64,000 nucleotides of DNA from Clostridiaceae bacterium AF10-41 (GTDB taxonomy: Bacteria; Bacillota; Clostridia; Clostridiales; Clostridiaceae): the NCBI GenBank assembly GCA_027686065.1, contig JAQCTH010000009.1, forward strand, positions 1 through 64,000, read 5' to 3'. The translations under genes and the position numbers were made by a program. The notes under the pieces were generated by a model. That model did not search any database and was not told the DNA's origin. It saw only the letters and a list, made by a program, of their open reading frames with translations. Below, piece after piece: positions 53,171 through 62,290 of the stretch. Numbering within the stretch: position 1 is the first letter of the stretch; every line of letters starts with the position of its first letter.

Positions 53171-54037
53171 TTATGAAAAAGACCGTGCTAAGTTAAGGAG
53201 ATGATTTCTGTATTGAACAGGAGTCATCTTCTTTAAGTTCCATTGATATCTATATTCATTATAATAAGTCATATATTGGTCTATCTCATTTCTAAGATCT
53301 TCTAAAGTTTGACACGGCTTTACGTTGACCTCATCTTTAAAATGTCCGAAGAACGATTCCTGCGGCGCGTTGTCCCAACAGTTACCGCGCCTAGACATAG
53401 ATTGACCCAAGCCGCAATCTTTTACTAGCTTTTGAAATTTGGGACTTGTGTAATGTGCACCTTGATCAGAGTGAATAAAAGCTTCATTATGAATTTTTAC
53501 ACGTTCTGATTTTTTTAGATTAGTAATAGTATCTATAACTATATCCAAAGTAAGGCTTTCAGATACATTGTAGGCCAATATTTCATTAGTAGATGCATCT
53601 TTAATGGTCGACAAATAAGCCCTTTTACTCCTATTTTTATAGAATAAATAAGTGATATCAGTAAGTAGTACTTTACCCGGAATATTTTGTTTGAAATTTC
53701 TATTAAGTAGATTGGGTAAGACTTTATGTTCTCTGGTTGCTTTTACCATTCTCCTATATGGATTTGCTTTTCTATGAGGACAAACAATATTATATTTTTT
53801 CATAATTCTACGAATACGTTTTAGATTATATACAATTCCATATTGGCCTTCCAATGTCATTTTTATTTGTCTGGCACCTTTTTTACGATTTTTAAAATTA
53901 AATGCAGCTAAAATTACATTTTTAATCTCTAGATCCTTATCGTTGCGCTTGCTACGCAAGCATTCGGATTTTGATGAAAAATAATTATAATACCCCGAAC
54001 GTGACACACCAACTAATGCACATAAATAACTAGTCAT
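53171..54037 (-). CDS. IS3-family transposase OrfB (DDE integrase domain)
   Basis: At least 288 residues. The frame is open upstream to the slippery site at about 54110 (KKEIVLLAKEKFILIKSVIK), so the working protein is an OrfAB fusion made by -1 frameshifting. An HTH_21-like helix region (RRIMKKYNIVCPHRKANPYR) precedes the rve/DDE domain: Asp in LLTDITYLFYKN, Asp in HSDQGAHYTSPKF, and Glu in APQESFFGHFKDE. All three catalytic residues are present, so it may be active. Confidence 0.9.
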   Translation of the reverse strand: MTSYLCALVGVSRSGYYNYFSSKSECLRSKRNDKDLEIKNVILAAFNFKNRKKGARQIKMTLEGQYGIVYNLKRIRRIMKKYNIVCPHRKANPYRRMVKATREHKVLPNLLNRNFKQNIPGKVLLTDITYLFYKNRSKRAYLSTIKDASTNEILAYNVSESLTLDIVIDTITNLKKSERVKIHNEAFIHSDQGAHYTSPKFQKLVKDCGLGQSMSRRGNCWDNAPQESFFGHFKDEVNVKPCQTLEDLRNEIDQYMTYYNEYRYQWNLKKMTPVQYRNHLLNLARSFS

Positions 54038-54102
54038 ATTTTTTAGTTTATATCTTTTAATTACTGATTTAATAAGAATAAACTTTTCTTTTGCTAATAA
54101 AA

Positions 54103-54522
54103 CTATTTCTTTTTTCTCATCCTCCTTTCCATCATATCGAGCTTTTTTAGTAATTCATTCTCAGCTTTAAGTAGATTGTTTTGCGCTTTAAGACGTTCAT
54201 ATTTTTCTTCTATAGAAAATTCTTTATCAATAATTTTTCCTGACTTACCTTTTCTTGAATCATCTAATCCATGTATACCATTTTTCTTATATGCAGCACG
54301 CCATCTCTTACTTATTGACTCAACTCGTCCAATTCCTAATATGCTTATAACAAAACCATATTCTTCAAATATCTTTCGTGGAAATTTTCCTTTTTCGTAT
54401 TCTGATATAAAAATACGTCTAAATTCATTTGTGTAAGTAATTGATCTTTCACTGACACTCTTTACATATTTATTATTAGCTAATAATTCTATTTCTTCCT
54501 TCGTAAATAACTTGCTACTCAT
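54103..54522 (-). CDS. IS3-family transposase OrfA (HTH protein)
   Basis: This 139-residue protein has an N-terminal helix-turn-helix of IS3 OrfA type (NEFRRIFISEYEKGKFPRKI, then RWRAAYKKNGIHGLDDSRKG) and a C-terminal leucine-zipper-like coiled coil (YERLKAQNNLLKAENELLKK). It ends MRKKK at the A-AAA-AAG slippery heptamer, where a -1 shift continues into OrfB. It binds the IS ends. Confidence 0.85.
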   Translation of the reverse strand: MSSKLFTKEEIELLANNKYVKSVSERSITYTNEFRRIFISEYEKGKFPRKIFEEYGFVISILGIGRVESISKRWRAAYKKNGIHGLDDSRKGKSGKIIDKEFSIEEKYERLKAQNNLLKAENELLKKLDMMERRMRKKK

Positions 54523-54620
54523 CTAATCCACTCCTATCGTTATGTTTTATTATACATAAAAAAACCTATAAAATAGACATTTTTTATTTGTCTATCTTAT
54601 AGGGTACATTTTATTTTCTG

Positions 54621-54660
54621 GAATACTGCGGTATTTTTCTAGTTTTCAATTAAAATACAT
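54621..54660 (+). repeat. right half of GCGGTA palindrome, split by the IS
   Basis: GAATACTGCGGTATTTTT then CTAGTTTTCAATT. The same tail (TTTTCAATT) follows the copy at 60546. It is the partner of 53125-53146. Confidence 0.7.
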
Positions 54661-54800
54661 TATGAAAAATAATTTAAGTTCTCAATTCTATTTTATTTCA
54701 ACTAATTAATATGAATATTTTCTATCTAAGCATTATGCAGTTTACAAAATATGGTATAATATGAGGTGAGATAGATAAAAAGAGATTTGGAGGGTTAATT

Positions 54801-55148
54801 ATGAAAAAGTGGTATGATGAGGAGTACAAATTTGAAATTGAGGTAACTGGGTTTCTTCGAAGTGACCATACAGAGCGGTACTGCCGAAATGGAGAGGAAA
54901 TTGGAGATAAGTATACCTGTACCTATGGATGCCCAATAAATGCAGAAGGACAAGGTATATGTTCTAAGGTTATGATGATTATGTTTCCAATCATGGAAGC
55001 AGTCAGAAGCGGCGGAGATTTAGAGAACATTGGTGGAAATGATAAATATAGCAAGGATATTGTATGTCCAGATGGTTGTGTTATATTTAGGCTTAAGGCA
55101 GAGAAACTTGGCAATGAGAATTTTTATAAGGGGAAGTTTTTTGATTAG
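54801..55148 (+). CDS. TIGR04076-like small cysteine protein
   Basis: This 115-residue protein has several conserved Cys: RYCRNGEEIGDKYTCTYGCP, GICSKVMMIMFPIMEAVRSG, and DIVCPDGCVIFRLKA. This pattern fits the TIGR04076 family of short proteins with unknown function. The Cys residues suggest metal binding, but no fold can be claimed. The ribosome site GGAGGG is good. Confidence 0.6.
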   Translation: MKKWYDEEYKFEIEVTGFLRSDHTERYCRNGEEIGDKYTCTYGCPINAEGQGICSKVMMIMFPIMEAVRSGGDLENIGGNDKYSKDIVCPDGCVIFRLKAEKLGNENFYKGKFFD

Positions 55149-55184
55149 TCTTGATTTTTACAATTTTCTTAAAGGAGTGAGTAT

Positions 55185-55772
55185 ATGGGGATAGTTGATG
55201 CTTTAGTTGAGCAATGTAAAAAGCCAAATGGAATTTTAGGAGCAATTATGATGAAGAGCTTTGATATTATAAATGAAGGCTTTTTTGATTGGGCTTTGAA
55301 CTTAGTTAAGAAATCCAATAATAATATATTAGATATTGGGTGTGGAAGTGGAAAAACTGTTTATAAATTTGCGGAAAAATTTAATAATAGCTTTATTTAT
55401 GGAATGGATTATTCTGATAAAGCAGTTACAGTATCAATGAAAAGAAATAAGAAATTTATTGAAGAAGGTAAAGTAAAAATTGTAAAAGGTTCGGTTGAAG
55501 CTCTTCCATTTAGTGATGATTCTTTTGATTATATTTTTGCAATACGAACTCATTATTTTTGGACTGATTTGAAGTCATCTTGTATGGAAATCATTAAAAA
55601 AATGAAGCTTGGCGGAAGGTTTATAATAATTTCGGAAATATATAAAATACAATATCATATGACTGATTATAATACCGAAGAATCATTAAAGAAGTTACTT
55701 TTAGATATAGGATTTTCTAAAGTAGAGTTGATTCAAAAAGATAAAAGTATATGTGTGATTGCTGAAAAATAA
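55185..55772 (+). CDS. class I SAM-dependent methyltransferase
   Basis: This 195-residue protein has motif I ILDIGCGSGKTVYKFAEKF (residues near 49-66), then GMDYSDKAV and VEALPFSDDSFDYIFAI, as in UbiE/Methyltransf_11 proteins. It methylates an unknown small molecule. The ribosome site AAAGGAG fixes the start. It lies 36 bases after the TIGR04076-like gene, probably the same transcript. Confidence 0.8.
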   Translation: MGIVDALVEQCKKPNGILGAIMMKSFDIINEGFFDWALNLVKKSNNNILDIGCGSGKTVYKFAEKFNNSFIYGMDYSDKAVTVSMKRNKKFIEEGKVKIVKGSVEALPFSDDSFDYIFAIRTHYFWTDLKSSCMEIIKKMKLGGRFIIISEIYKIQYHMTDYNTEESLKKLLLDIGFSKVELIQKDKSICVIAEK

Positions 55773-55826
55773 TATAATGGCAATGAGTTAAATAAACAAT
55801 AGCTTAAATGATAGGTGGTTAAAATT

Positions 55827-56330
55827 ATGAAAAATCTTATTTTTATAAATGGAACAATGGGGGTAGGTAAGACAACAATAAGTAAAGAATTGAAAAATAT
55901 ATTACCTAATTGTATTTTTCTTGATGGTGATTGGTGTTGGGATATGTCACCATTTATTGTGACGGATGAAACTAAAAAGATGGTACTTGATAATATTACT
56001 CATCTTTTAAATAATTTTATTTCTTGCTCAGAATATAAAAATATTATTTTTTGTTGGGTAATGCATGAAGAAAGTATTCTTGATGATGTATTATCAAGAT
56101 TAAATAAAGATGACTGTATAATACATAAATTTTCTATAGTATGCTCAGAGCAAACATTAATTTCAAGAATTACAAAGGATATTAATCAAGGAGTAAGAGA
56201 AAATGATGTAATTGAAAGAAGTGTGCCAAGATTAAAAAACTATTTTCAAATGGATACACAAAAAATCGATGTAAATCATATTTCTGCCAAAGAAGCAGCA
56301 GAAAAAATATATAAATTAATTGGAAAATAA
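55827..56330 (+). CDS. P-loop nucleotide kinase-like protein
   Basis: The 167-residue product starts at ATG 55827 after AGGTGG; the GTG at 55815 overlaps that site. Walker A is FINGTMGVGKTTIS (8-16), followed by IFLDGDWCWDMSPF (acidic substrate site) and a late Arg-rich segment SRITKDINQGVREND. It fits AAA_33/shikimate-kinase-like small kinases, which phosphorylate small molecules or antibiotics. Substrate unknown. Confidence 0.7.
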   Translation: MKNLIFINGTMGVGKTTISKELKNILPNCIFLDGDWCWDMSPFIVTDETKKMVLDNITHLLNNFISCSEYKNIIFCWVMHEESILDDVLSRLNKDDCIIHKFSIVCSEQTLISRITKDINQGVRENDVIERSVPRLKNYFQMDTQKIDVNHISAKEAAEKIYKLIGK

Positions 56331-56465
56331 GAATACTAATTTTTCTTAATTAACATTACTTTACAATTGAATGGTTATATCAAAAAGCTAGATTTACAAT
56401 TCATATATTTACATATAGAAGAATAATATATTAAATGAAGAAGTTTTGTAAATGGAGGTATTTGT

Positions 56466-57278
56466 GTGGGGTACTATGTTAGAGTAGAACCTAATGTAAC
56501 AATTTATGTAGAGGATATTAACCCATATGGGAATAAAACAATATTATTTTTGCATGGCTGGCCTGGAAGTCATAAACTATTTGAATATCAATTTGATAAA
56601 CTTCCTAAAATGGGGTATAGATGTATTGGAATAGATACTAGAGGATTTGGTGATTCAAGTAAGCCTTATGAAGGGTATGACTATGACAGATTATCTGACG
56701 ATGTTAGATGTGTGGTTGATGCATTAAAAATAAAGAATTTTATACTGGCAGGACATTCAACGGGGGGAGCTATAGCAATTAGATATATGAGCAGACATAA
56801 TGAATATGGAGTATCTAAGCTTGCCCTTTTTGCAGCAGCAGCGCCTAGTCTTATAAAGCGTGCAAATTTTCCATATGGCGCAGAGAAAGAAGATATAATC
56901 AAGATTATTCAAGGAACAGATAATGATAGACCTAAAATGCTAAGAGATTTTGGTGATATATTCTTTTTTCAAAATATATCACAAGCATTATCTGACTGGT
57001 TTTTTCAGTTAGGATTACAGGCAGCAGGGTGGGCAACTGCAGCTATTGCAAATACTTGGATAGATGAAGTGCTATTTTCTGATTTAAGAAAAATAAGTGT
57101 TCCAACTTTAATTATTCATGGTATTCATGATAAAGTTGTTCCTTTTGAGCTAGGTGAAGTACAAAGTCAAAATATCGAAAACTCAAAACTTATACCATTT
57201 AAGTATAGCGGACATGCTTCATTTTATGATCAGAGAGATAAATTTAATGAGGAATTAATGAAATTTATAGAAGAATAA
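56466..57278 (+). CDS. alpha/beta-fold hydrolase
   Basis: This 270-residue protein starts at GTG 56466 after GGAGGT. Oxyanion-site motif LHGWPGSHKLFEYQ, nucleophile Ser98 in AGHSTGGAIA, acid Asp in GIHDKVVPFE and His in SGHASFYD complete the triad. It resembles epoxide-hydrolase/haloperoxidase-type members. Substrate unknown. It is a single gene. Confidence 0.8.
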   Translation: MGYYVRVEPNVTIYVEDINPYGNKTILFLHGWPGSHKLFEYQFDKLPKMGYRCIGIDTRGFGDSSKPYEGYDYDRLSDDVRCVVDALKIKNFILAGHSTGGAIAIRYMSRHNEYGVSKLALFAAAAPSLIKRANFPYGAEKEDIIKIIQGTDNDRPKMLRDFGDIFFFQNISQALSDWFFQLGLQAAGWATAAIANTWIDEVLFSDLRKISVPTLIIHGIHDKVVPFELGEVQSQNIENSKLIPFKYSGHASFYDQRDKFNEELMKFIEE

Positions 57279-57606
57279 AATTTTTCAACATAGAGTGAAA
57301 TAGTAAAAAATAATGGAATAGGATAATTTTAGAAAGGAGATGTTTATATGACAACTCCTTTTTATATAGGAAAATCCATTAATAAATAGAAGGTTTAAAA
57401 CTAAGTAGTAGTATATTGGTAAAATATGTTACAATATAACTTGTAATACATTACTAAGGTATGAAATATAGGTAGTTTGGTAGATGACCATCATGGCAAG
57501 TTATAAAAGTAATAATCTATAAATTTATAGCTATTTGATTTGTAGCAGAGCTAGTAATAAAAAGAAAAGGTAAAAATAAATTAGTAATGATTAGAAAGAG
57601 GTAAAT
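57279..57606 (+). other. 328-bp intergenic region with a ribosome-site hairpin and 13-codon ORF
   Basis: AAAGGAG (57334-57340) precedes ATG and a 13-codon ORF (MTTPFYIGKSINK). The same AAAGGAG can pair with CTCCTTT about 15 bases later, followed by TTTTATA, which is terminator-like. This looks like the terminator of the hydrolase gene or a small leader. No other gene is visible. Confidence 0.35.
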
Positions 57607-58005
57607 ATGGATTTTATCATAGATACATTATTTCAGATATTCTTTTGTTTTTTTTGGATAATTGGGTTATTAATACTTTTATTAAAGAAAGAGAATAGAA
57701 AGAAATATGTAGGTTTAATATTATTAATCCCTATTCTAATAATATGGAGTATTTATTCTTATATAAATATACTAAGGCCACGGTTCAAGGATATAAGTTA
57801 TTACATTAATGACAATTATGAGATTTCTATTGGAAAGTGTACTGTTGTTGATAAGAGTTCAAAGGGAGTAACTCCATCGATTATATTAAATGAAAATACA
57901 TATTATTATAATCCAAGGTCCAATAAAATTACTGAAGGAAACAATTATAAGCTAAAATATCTTCCAAACAGTAAGTATGTTATTGAGGCAGAAGTTATTG
58001 AATAA
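57607..58005 (+). CDS. hypothetical two-helix membrane protein
   Basis: This 132-residue protein has two hydrophobic segments (FQIFFCFFWIIGLLILLL; YVGLILLIPILIIWSIYSYI), then an external beta-rich domain of about 75 residues (YEISIGKCTVVDKSSKG, YVIEAEVIE). No family was recognised. It is the first of three small envelope genes on this strand (with 58056 and 58669). Confidence 0.6.
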   Translation: MDFIIDTLFQIFFCFFWIIGLLILLLKKENRKKYVGLILLIPILIIWSIYSYINILRPRFKDISYYINDNYEISIGKCTVVDKSSKGVTPSIILNENTYYYNPRSNKITEGNNYKLKYLPNSKYVIEAEVIE

Positions 58006-58055
58006 ATGAATATGAGAAATATTGTAATATTAAAAAACTTAGGAGGTTTATAAAT

Positions 58056-58646
58056 ATGAAAAAACTTACTTTAGGTATATTTTCTTTAGTTTTAATTTCT
58101 CTTTTAATAAGTTGTGGTAGTAGAACTTTAACTGTATCAAAATCTATTGAAGAATTCTTTAATAAAAAAGCTTCAAATGAAAAGGTAGATATTTTACTTA
58201 CAAAAGATATGGGTAATGAAAAAATTGTCTTAGCAGAAATGAATGAAAAAGATGGAGAACAACATACTAATCTTTTTTTACTTAATGAAAATAATGAAAT
58301 TTTAAGTTGGACTAGCGGAAGAAAGCCAATTAGCCAATGTTTCTCTGTAAATACACTAATTTATAATGACAAAAGAATTATTTTTGGAAGTTTTAATGAT
58401 AGTAAGTACATTCCATCTGAAGATAAAAAAGTAAGCGTAGATATATCCCAAATAGATATTACCCTTAGTGACAATAAAAACATTCGTGAGAGTGTTACTT
58501 TAGATAAGGGGTATCTTGTGATAACAGATATATCTGATATAAAAGATGTTAAGATTTTAAATGAGAAAGATGAAGTTCAAAGTACACTTAGTGATATTGA
58601 GAATATAGTGGATGAAATGGATTTTAATATTTATAATACGAGGTAA
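58056..58646 (+). CDS. hypothetical lipoprotein
   Basis: This 196-residue protein has a lipoprotein signal: LGIFSLVLISLLISCGS, with Cys20 as the lipidation site. The mature part (KVDILLTKDMGNEKIVLAEM, LFLLNENNEILSWTSG, DISQIDITLSDNKN) is mostly beta-strands. No family was recognised. It starts after TTAGGAGG. Position between two membrane proteins suggests a shared envelope role. Confidence 0.65.
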   Translation: MKKLTLGIFSLVLISLLISCGSRTLTVSKSIEEFFNKKASNEKVDILLTKDMGNEKIVLAEMNEKDGEQHTNLFLLNENNEILSWTSGRKPISQCFSVNTLIYNDKRIIFGSFNDSKYIPSEDKKVSVDISQIDITLSDNKNIRESVTLDKGYLVITDISDIKDVKILNEKDEVQSTLSDIENIVDEMDFNIYNTR

Positions 58647-58668
58647 ATTTTATTTTTAGGAGTTTAAA

Positions 58669-58959
58669 ATGACTTTAGGAGTAAAAATATCTATATCTTT
58701 TATATTAATTTTAATTTGGAGCTTCATAAGCATTTTAATAAAGAAAATACCAGATGAAGTATTGTATAAAGAGAAATATGGATATAAATTAAATAAAGAA
58801 TTTCATATTAAAAGGATAAGAGGAATATTAAACTTGTTAGTATTTGTAAATATGATGATCTCTATCTTTATGTGGGTTGGAAGTGAATTTACGATTGCTT
58901 TAATATTTCTGCAAGGGATTTTTCTTGTTACAAAGTATGGTAAACATACTTATAAATAG
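58669..58959 (+). CDS. hypothetical small membrane protein
   Basis: This 96-residue protein has a first membrane helix (VKISISFILILIWSFISILI), a basic loop, then two more hydrophobic segments (LLVFVNMMISIFMWVG; FTIALIFLQGIFLVTKYG). No family was recognised. A TTAGGAG ribosome site lies just after the lipoprotein stop, so it is likely cotranscribed with it. Confidence 0.6.
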   Translation: MTLGVKISISFILILIWSFISILIKKIPDEVLYKEKYGYKLNKEFHIKRIRGILNLLVFVNMMISIFMWVGSEFTIALIFLQGIFLVTKYGKHTYK

Positions 58960-58989
58960 TATCAAATTAGAAACTATAGAGGAGATTTT

Positions 58990-59796
58990 ATGTTAGAAGT
59001 TTTATTTGGAGAAAGTGGAGCTGCATGTATGAAAATAGCTATAGAAAAAGGAGTTATTTCAGGAAGTTCAGAAAAAGTTATTTGTCTTGCTTTAATGTTA
59101 GATATTGGTGATATTAAAGAAAAAATAGATAGTTCTTATAGACATAACCTTATTTTTGATATGTACACACAAAATGGCTATGATAATGATGAAGATACAC
59201 TAAAAGAGCTTGAAAAAGCTGGAAAATATTATACTGATGAATATAAAAGGCTTATAAATTATGTTTTAAATGGAGAAGCAATTCGAATATGGTATAGTAA
59301 TGCTCCATATGAGATGTGTGGTTTTTACTATATATGTGATTTGCTAAAAGATATTGGAACTGAAATTTTTGCAATAAAATTACCAGATTACATAAAAATA
59401 GATGATGTAATTATTTCATTTCAATCTTTGGAAGAAGTTGGACCGGAGCAATATAAGACACTTATTAATTATCAAAGAAGAATATCTGAGATAGAACTAA
59501 AAATGTTTAGTAATGCCTGGCTCATGCTTGTAGAAGAAAATAGTCCTCTAAGGGTAGTAGTAAATGGGAGGTTAATAGGAGTTTGCGAAGACTTCTATGA
59601 TAACCTAATTTATAAACATATTGGATATGAACCTATAAAAGAAGTCAGATTAATTGGAAATATTCTTGGTTTTTATCAGTTAGGAGTTAAGGACTGGTGG
59701 TATGCATCAAGAATTGATTGTATGATAGAAAATAATAAGATTAAGGTAATAGAGGATCATGATAATAAATATGAAAGAATAATTTCAAAGCTCTAG
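58990..59796 (+). CDS. DUF1835/DUF3658 domain protein
   Basis: This 268-residue protein begins MLEVLFGESGAACMKIAIEK, the typical opening of DUF1835 proteins, and has IRIWYSNAPYEMCGFYYICD at about residue 100, then a C-terminal DUF3658-like part (LVEENSPLRVVVNGRLIGV). Function unknown. Such genes are scattered singly in Firmicutes genomes. The start follows GAGGAG. Confidence 0.75.
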   Translation: MLEVLFGESGAACMKIAIEKGVISGSSEKVICLALMLDIGDIKEKIDSSYRHNLIFDMYTQNGYDNDEDTLKELEKAGKYYTDEYKRLINYVLNGEAIRIWYSNAPYEMCGFYYICDLLKDIGTEIFAIKLPDYIKIDDVIISFQSLEEVGPEQYKTLINYQRRISEIELKMFSNAWLMLVEENSPLRVVVNGRLIGVCEDFYDNLIYKHIGYEPIKEVRLIGNILGFYQLGVKDWWYASRIDCMIENNKIKVIEDHDNKYERIISKL

Positions 59797-59899
59797 GCAG
59801 GGTATAGTTTGTCTATATAATGCTGAAGAGATAAGAAGAATAAAAATGGATAATATTATTTTATCTATTTTATATTTATATATAAAGGGGGAATTTAAT

Positions 59900-60511
59900 A
59901 TGCTTGAAATATTTAAGCAAATACCACTGTATAGATTTCTTATGTATTGTAATGAAACAAACATGGAGAAAATAGTATTGGATTGTGGAGCAGGTGGAGA
60001 CTCTCCACCATTAACTTTATTTCGTGAATATGGATATATGACAAATGGAATTGAGATGGATTTAGCTCAAATTGAGAAAGCAAATAATTATGCTAGGAAA
60101 AGTGGACATCAACTCAAAATCCAACAAGGGGATATGAGAAAATTGAATTTTGATAACGAATATTTTAGTTTTGTTTATTCATACAACTCTGTATTCCATA
60201 TGCCAAAAGAAGAGGTCTGCAAATCTATAAATGAAATGAAGAGAGTACTTAAACCTAATGGATTATTATTTGTGAATTTTCTTACCATTAGGGATTTTCG
60301 CTGTGGTACAGGTGTTGATTTGGGTGAAAATCAATATGAGCAACTTGATGATAATATTCCAGTAATACATTCATACTTTGAAGAATCAGAGGCTGACAAA
60401 TATTTTGATGATATGAAAATTCTTTATAAAGAAAGTAGGGTTTTGGAGCGAATATTTGAAGGCGAAAGGATCAGACAAGGTTTTGTTGATTATATAGTTG
60501 AGAAGATTTAA
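59900..60511 (+). CDS. class I SAM-dependent methyltransferase (second)
   Basis: The 203-residue product starts at ATG 59900 behind AAAGGGGG; the upstream ATG at 59846 has no ribosome site. Motif I is VLDCGAGGDSPPLTLFREYG, then GIEMDLAQIEKAN and FSFVYSYNSVFHMPKEEV. It is a Methyltransf_11/25-type enzyme with unknown substrate. Confidence 0.8.
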   Translation: MLEIFKQIPLYRFLMYCNETNMEKIVLDCGAGGDSPPLTLFREYGYMTNGIEMDLAQIEKANNYARKSGHQLKIQQGDMRKLNFDNEYFSFVYSYNSVFHMPKEEVCKSINEMKRVLKPNGLLFVNFLTIRDFRCGTGVDLGENQYEQLDDNIPVIHSYFEESEADKYFDDMKILYKESRVLERIFEGERIRQGFVDYIVEKI

Positions 60512-60545
60512 ATTTAACTAATGTAGGGAAAGATTTTCATATATA

Positions 60546-60582
60546 GAATTGCGGTATTTTTTTATTTTCAATTTGAATTTAT
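60546..60582 (+). repeat. GCGGTA element, half copy
   Basis: GAATTGCGGTATTTTTTTAT then TTTCAATTTGAATTTATTG. The same tail follows the full copy at 63274, but the left arm (ATACCG) is missing here. It lies after the methyltransferase gene. Confidence 0.6.
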
Positions 60583-60687
60583 TGATGAGCAAATGGTTCT
60601 TTGAAAATCGAATAGAAAGCTATTTACCAAAATATGCTATAATTAAATCATATTTTAAATTATATAAACTTTACTACGGAGGTACTT

Positions 60688-61350
60688 ATGAAAATACATT
60701 ATTACTTAGGTTGGTTTAATGATACTTTTAATGAGAAGTTAGTCAAGTTGTTGAATGATGATATAATTGATAGAAAATCCATTGTTATGATTAGCGCGAA
60801 TCCATTTCTTAATGAAGATGAGGAAGTTGGTACTACTGAACGCTGGTGGCTTGATCAGGCTAACATTATGTTTGAAGAATATCATTTAATTGATTATAGC
60901 GTACATAAGGAAGTGGCTCAGAAATTGATTCAAAATGCTTCAGTAATTTTCTTGTTAGGCGGAAATACCATTGAACAGAATGGTATTTTGGTTAAATATG
61001 AATTGTCTGATTTGATTAAAAAAAGCAACGCTGTTGTGATGGGGACAAGTGCTGGTGCGATAAACATGTCTGCTAAATGGGTATGCTCGAAATATACTGG
61101 CTATGAAGGTGAAATAAGCTCTATTTACCATGGTATCGGCCTTGATGATTTTTCTATATTATCTCATTATGATATCGAAAATAATATTGAGAAGATCAAA
61201 GACGAACTAGCTCCATTATCAGAAGAAATGAAGGTCTATGCGTCGAATAAAGATTGTGCTGTACGTTTAAAGGGAGACAAAATTGACATTTTAGGAAATG
61301 TATATTTAATTTACAAATCAAAGATTCAGAAGTTAGATGAGACGCTTTAG
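60688..61350 (+). CDS. peptidase S51 (dipeptidase E)-like protein
   Basis: This 220-residue protein has SVIFLLGGNTIEQNGIL (glycine-rich loop near 92) and the nucleophile Ser in VVMGTSAGAINMSA, as in S51 peptidases (PepE/cyanophycinase fold). A later stretch (GIGLDDFSILSHYDIENNIE) holds a likely His. It probably cuts small Asp-containing peptides. It starts after CGGAGG. Confidence 0.8.
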   Translation: MKIHYYLGWFNDTFNEKLVKLLNDDIIDRKSIVMISANPFLNEDEEVGTTERWWLDQANIMFEEYHLIDYSVHKEVAQKLIQNASVIFLLGGNTIEQNGILVKYELSDLIKKSNAVVMGTSAGAINMSAKWVCSKYTGYEGEISSIYHGIGLDDFSILSHYDIENNIEKIKDELAPLSEEMKVYASNKDCAVRLKGDKIDILGNVYLIYKSKIQKLDETL

Positions 61351-61486
61351 TTATGGTGAGTAGATATAACTTAACTGAGTTAATCTATTTATGAAAAAAT
61401 TATGCAAAAGGTAAGGGCAGGGTTGTAGTATAAGTAAATATACAGTAAGTTCCTTGCACAATGAAGATAATTAAATATAAAACAAC

Positions 61487-61526
61487 AGAAATACCGTATT
61501 ATCAAATTGATATGCGGTATTTTTTA
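61487..61526 (+). terminator. GCGGTA palindrome, full copy 1 (terminator)
   Basis: AAATACCGTATTATCA pairs with TGATATGCGGTATTT, followed by TTT. Upstream it shares TTAAATATAAAACAACA with the copy at 63274, so the repeat is longer than the hairpin. It ends the S51-peptidase transcript. Confidence 0.75.
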
Positions 61527-61576
61527 ATGTGTAATTCAGAAGAAACAGTAATCTCTAAAATTATTTATAAATAAAA

Positions 61577-61615
61577 AAATACTGTATATTAATTTCTCAT
61601 ATAATACAGTATTTT
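61577..61615 (-). terminator. hairpin terminator between convergent genes
   Basis: AAAATACTGTAT (61577-61588) is the complement of ATACAGTATTTT (61604-61615). Read on the minus strand it is followed by TTT, so it ends the gene at 61639-61980; it can also act forward. Confidence 0.75.
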
Positions 61616-61638
61616 AATAAATTTATAGTATAAACTAA

Positions 61639-61980
61639 TTAAATTTTATCAAACGATAGTGCTACTTCTCCGTCACCAATTATTGCTATTATTTTTTTTG
61701 GTGCAATATTACGGAGATAAAATTTAGTGTTATATGGTATTAAGCTAATAAATTGAATATTCATATTTTCATCAAGAATCATGATTTTAGTAGGGGTGTT
61801 GGTAATTAGTGTTACGCCTATATCAACATCGTTTTTATTATCAAATTTATAAAAACCTTCTGTATAGATTTTTGAAATAGTTTGTACAGGTTCAGCATAA
61901 TTATATGTTGTACTTGCATTAACACTGTTAGTCAATGATATAAGTATTATTATTGCTAAGAATATTTTTTTTATCATCAT
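61639..61980 (-). CDS. hypothetical secreted protein
   Basis: This 113-residue protein has a signal peptide (IFLAIIILISLTNSVNAST) and a beta-rich mature part of about 90 residues (FYKFDNKNDVDIGVTLIT, PTKIMILDENMNIQFISLIP). No Cys and no family recognised. It starts behind AAAGGAG on the minus strand, alone between two hairpins. Confidence 0.65.
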   Translation of the reverse strand: MMIKKIFLAIIILISLTNSVNASTTYNYAEPVQTISKIYTEGFYKFDNKNDVDIGVTLITNTPTKIMILDENMNIQFISLIPYNTKFYLRNIAPKKIIAIIGDGEVALSFDKI

Positions 61981-62240
61981 TTGTATTCTCCTTTATCTTT
62001 TAGTTTTTGATAAAAAAATTTTTTATGCTTATAATATAGATTTTTAATGATAATTCAGTCTGCAATTTAAATATATAGGGAACTAATTAAAAAAGTATTA
62101 TCTTTGAAAAGTGAATAGTATGGTATTTTGTAAGATATACAATAATAAGTTTGGAATGTAATATAATACGAAATAAAGTGTATATGACCTTTATTTAACT
62201 ACTTGATTTTGCAAGTAGAGTAAAAAAAATTGGGGAATGT

Positions 62241-62266
62241 TGTAACGAAATATAATTTTGATAGTC
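62241..62266 (+). promoter_or_regulatory. candidate ECF-type promoter
   Basis: TGTAAC at 62241-62246, 16 bases, then AGTC at 62263-62266, about 25 bases before the sigma factor gene. ECF sigma genes often read their own promoters with an AAC -35 box. It is a weak match. Confidence 0.3.
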
Positions 62267-62290
62267 TTATATACGAAAGGTGGTGAGAAT

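Larger units (their letters stand above)
53147..54612 (-). mobile_element. IS3-family insertion sequence (about 1.46 kb)
   Basis: The ends are AAAATGTACCCT (53147-53158) and AGGGTACATTTT (54601-54612), a 12-bp perfect inverted repeat. The canonical element starts TGTACCC. It holds overlapping orfA and orfB on the minus strand with a slippery A-AAA-AAG at the orfA end, as in IS3 (IS150-like) elements. It looks complete. No clear 3-4 bp target duplication is visible at the ends. Confidence 0.9.

Noticed and set aside
53147-54612. A target-site duplication for the IS3 element
   Set aside because: The bases next to the ends (TTTT before, ATTT after the extended inverted repeat) do not form a convincing 3-4 bp direct repeat.
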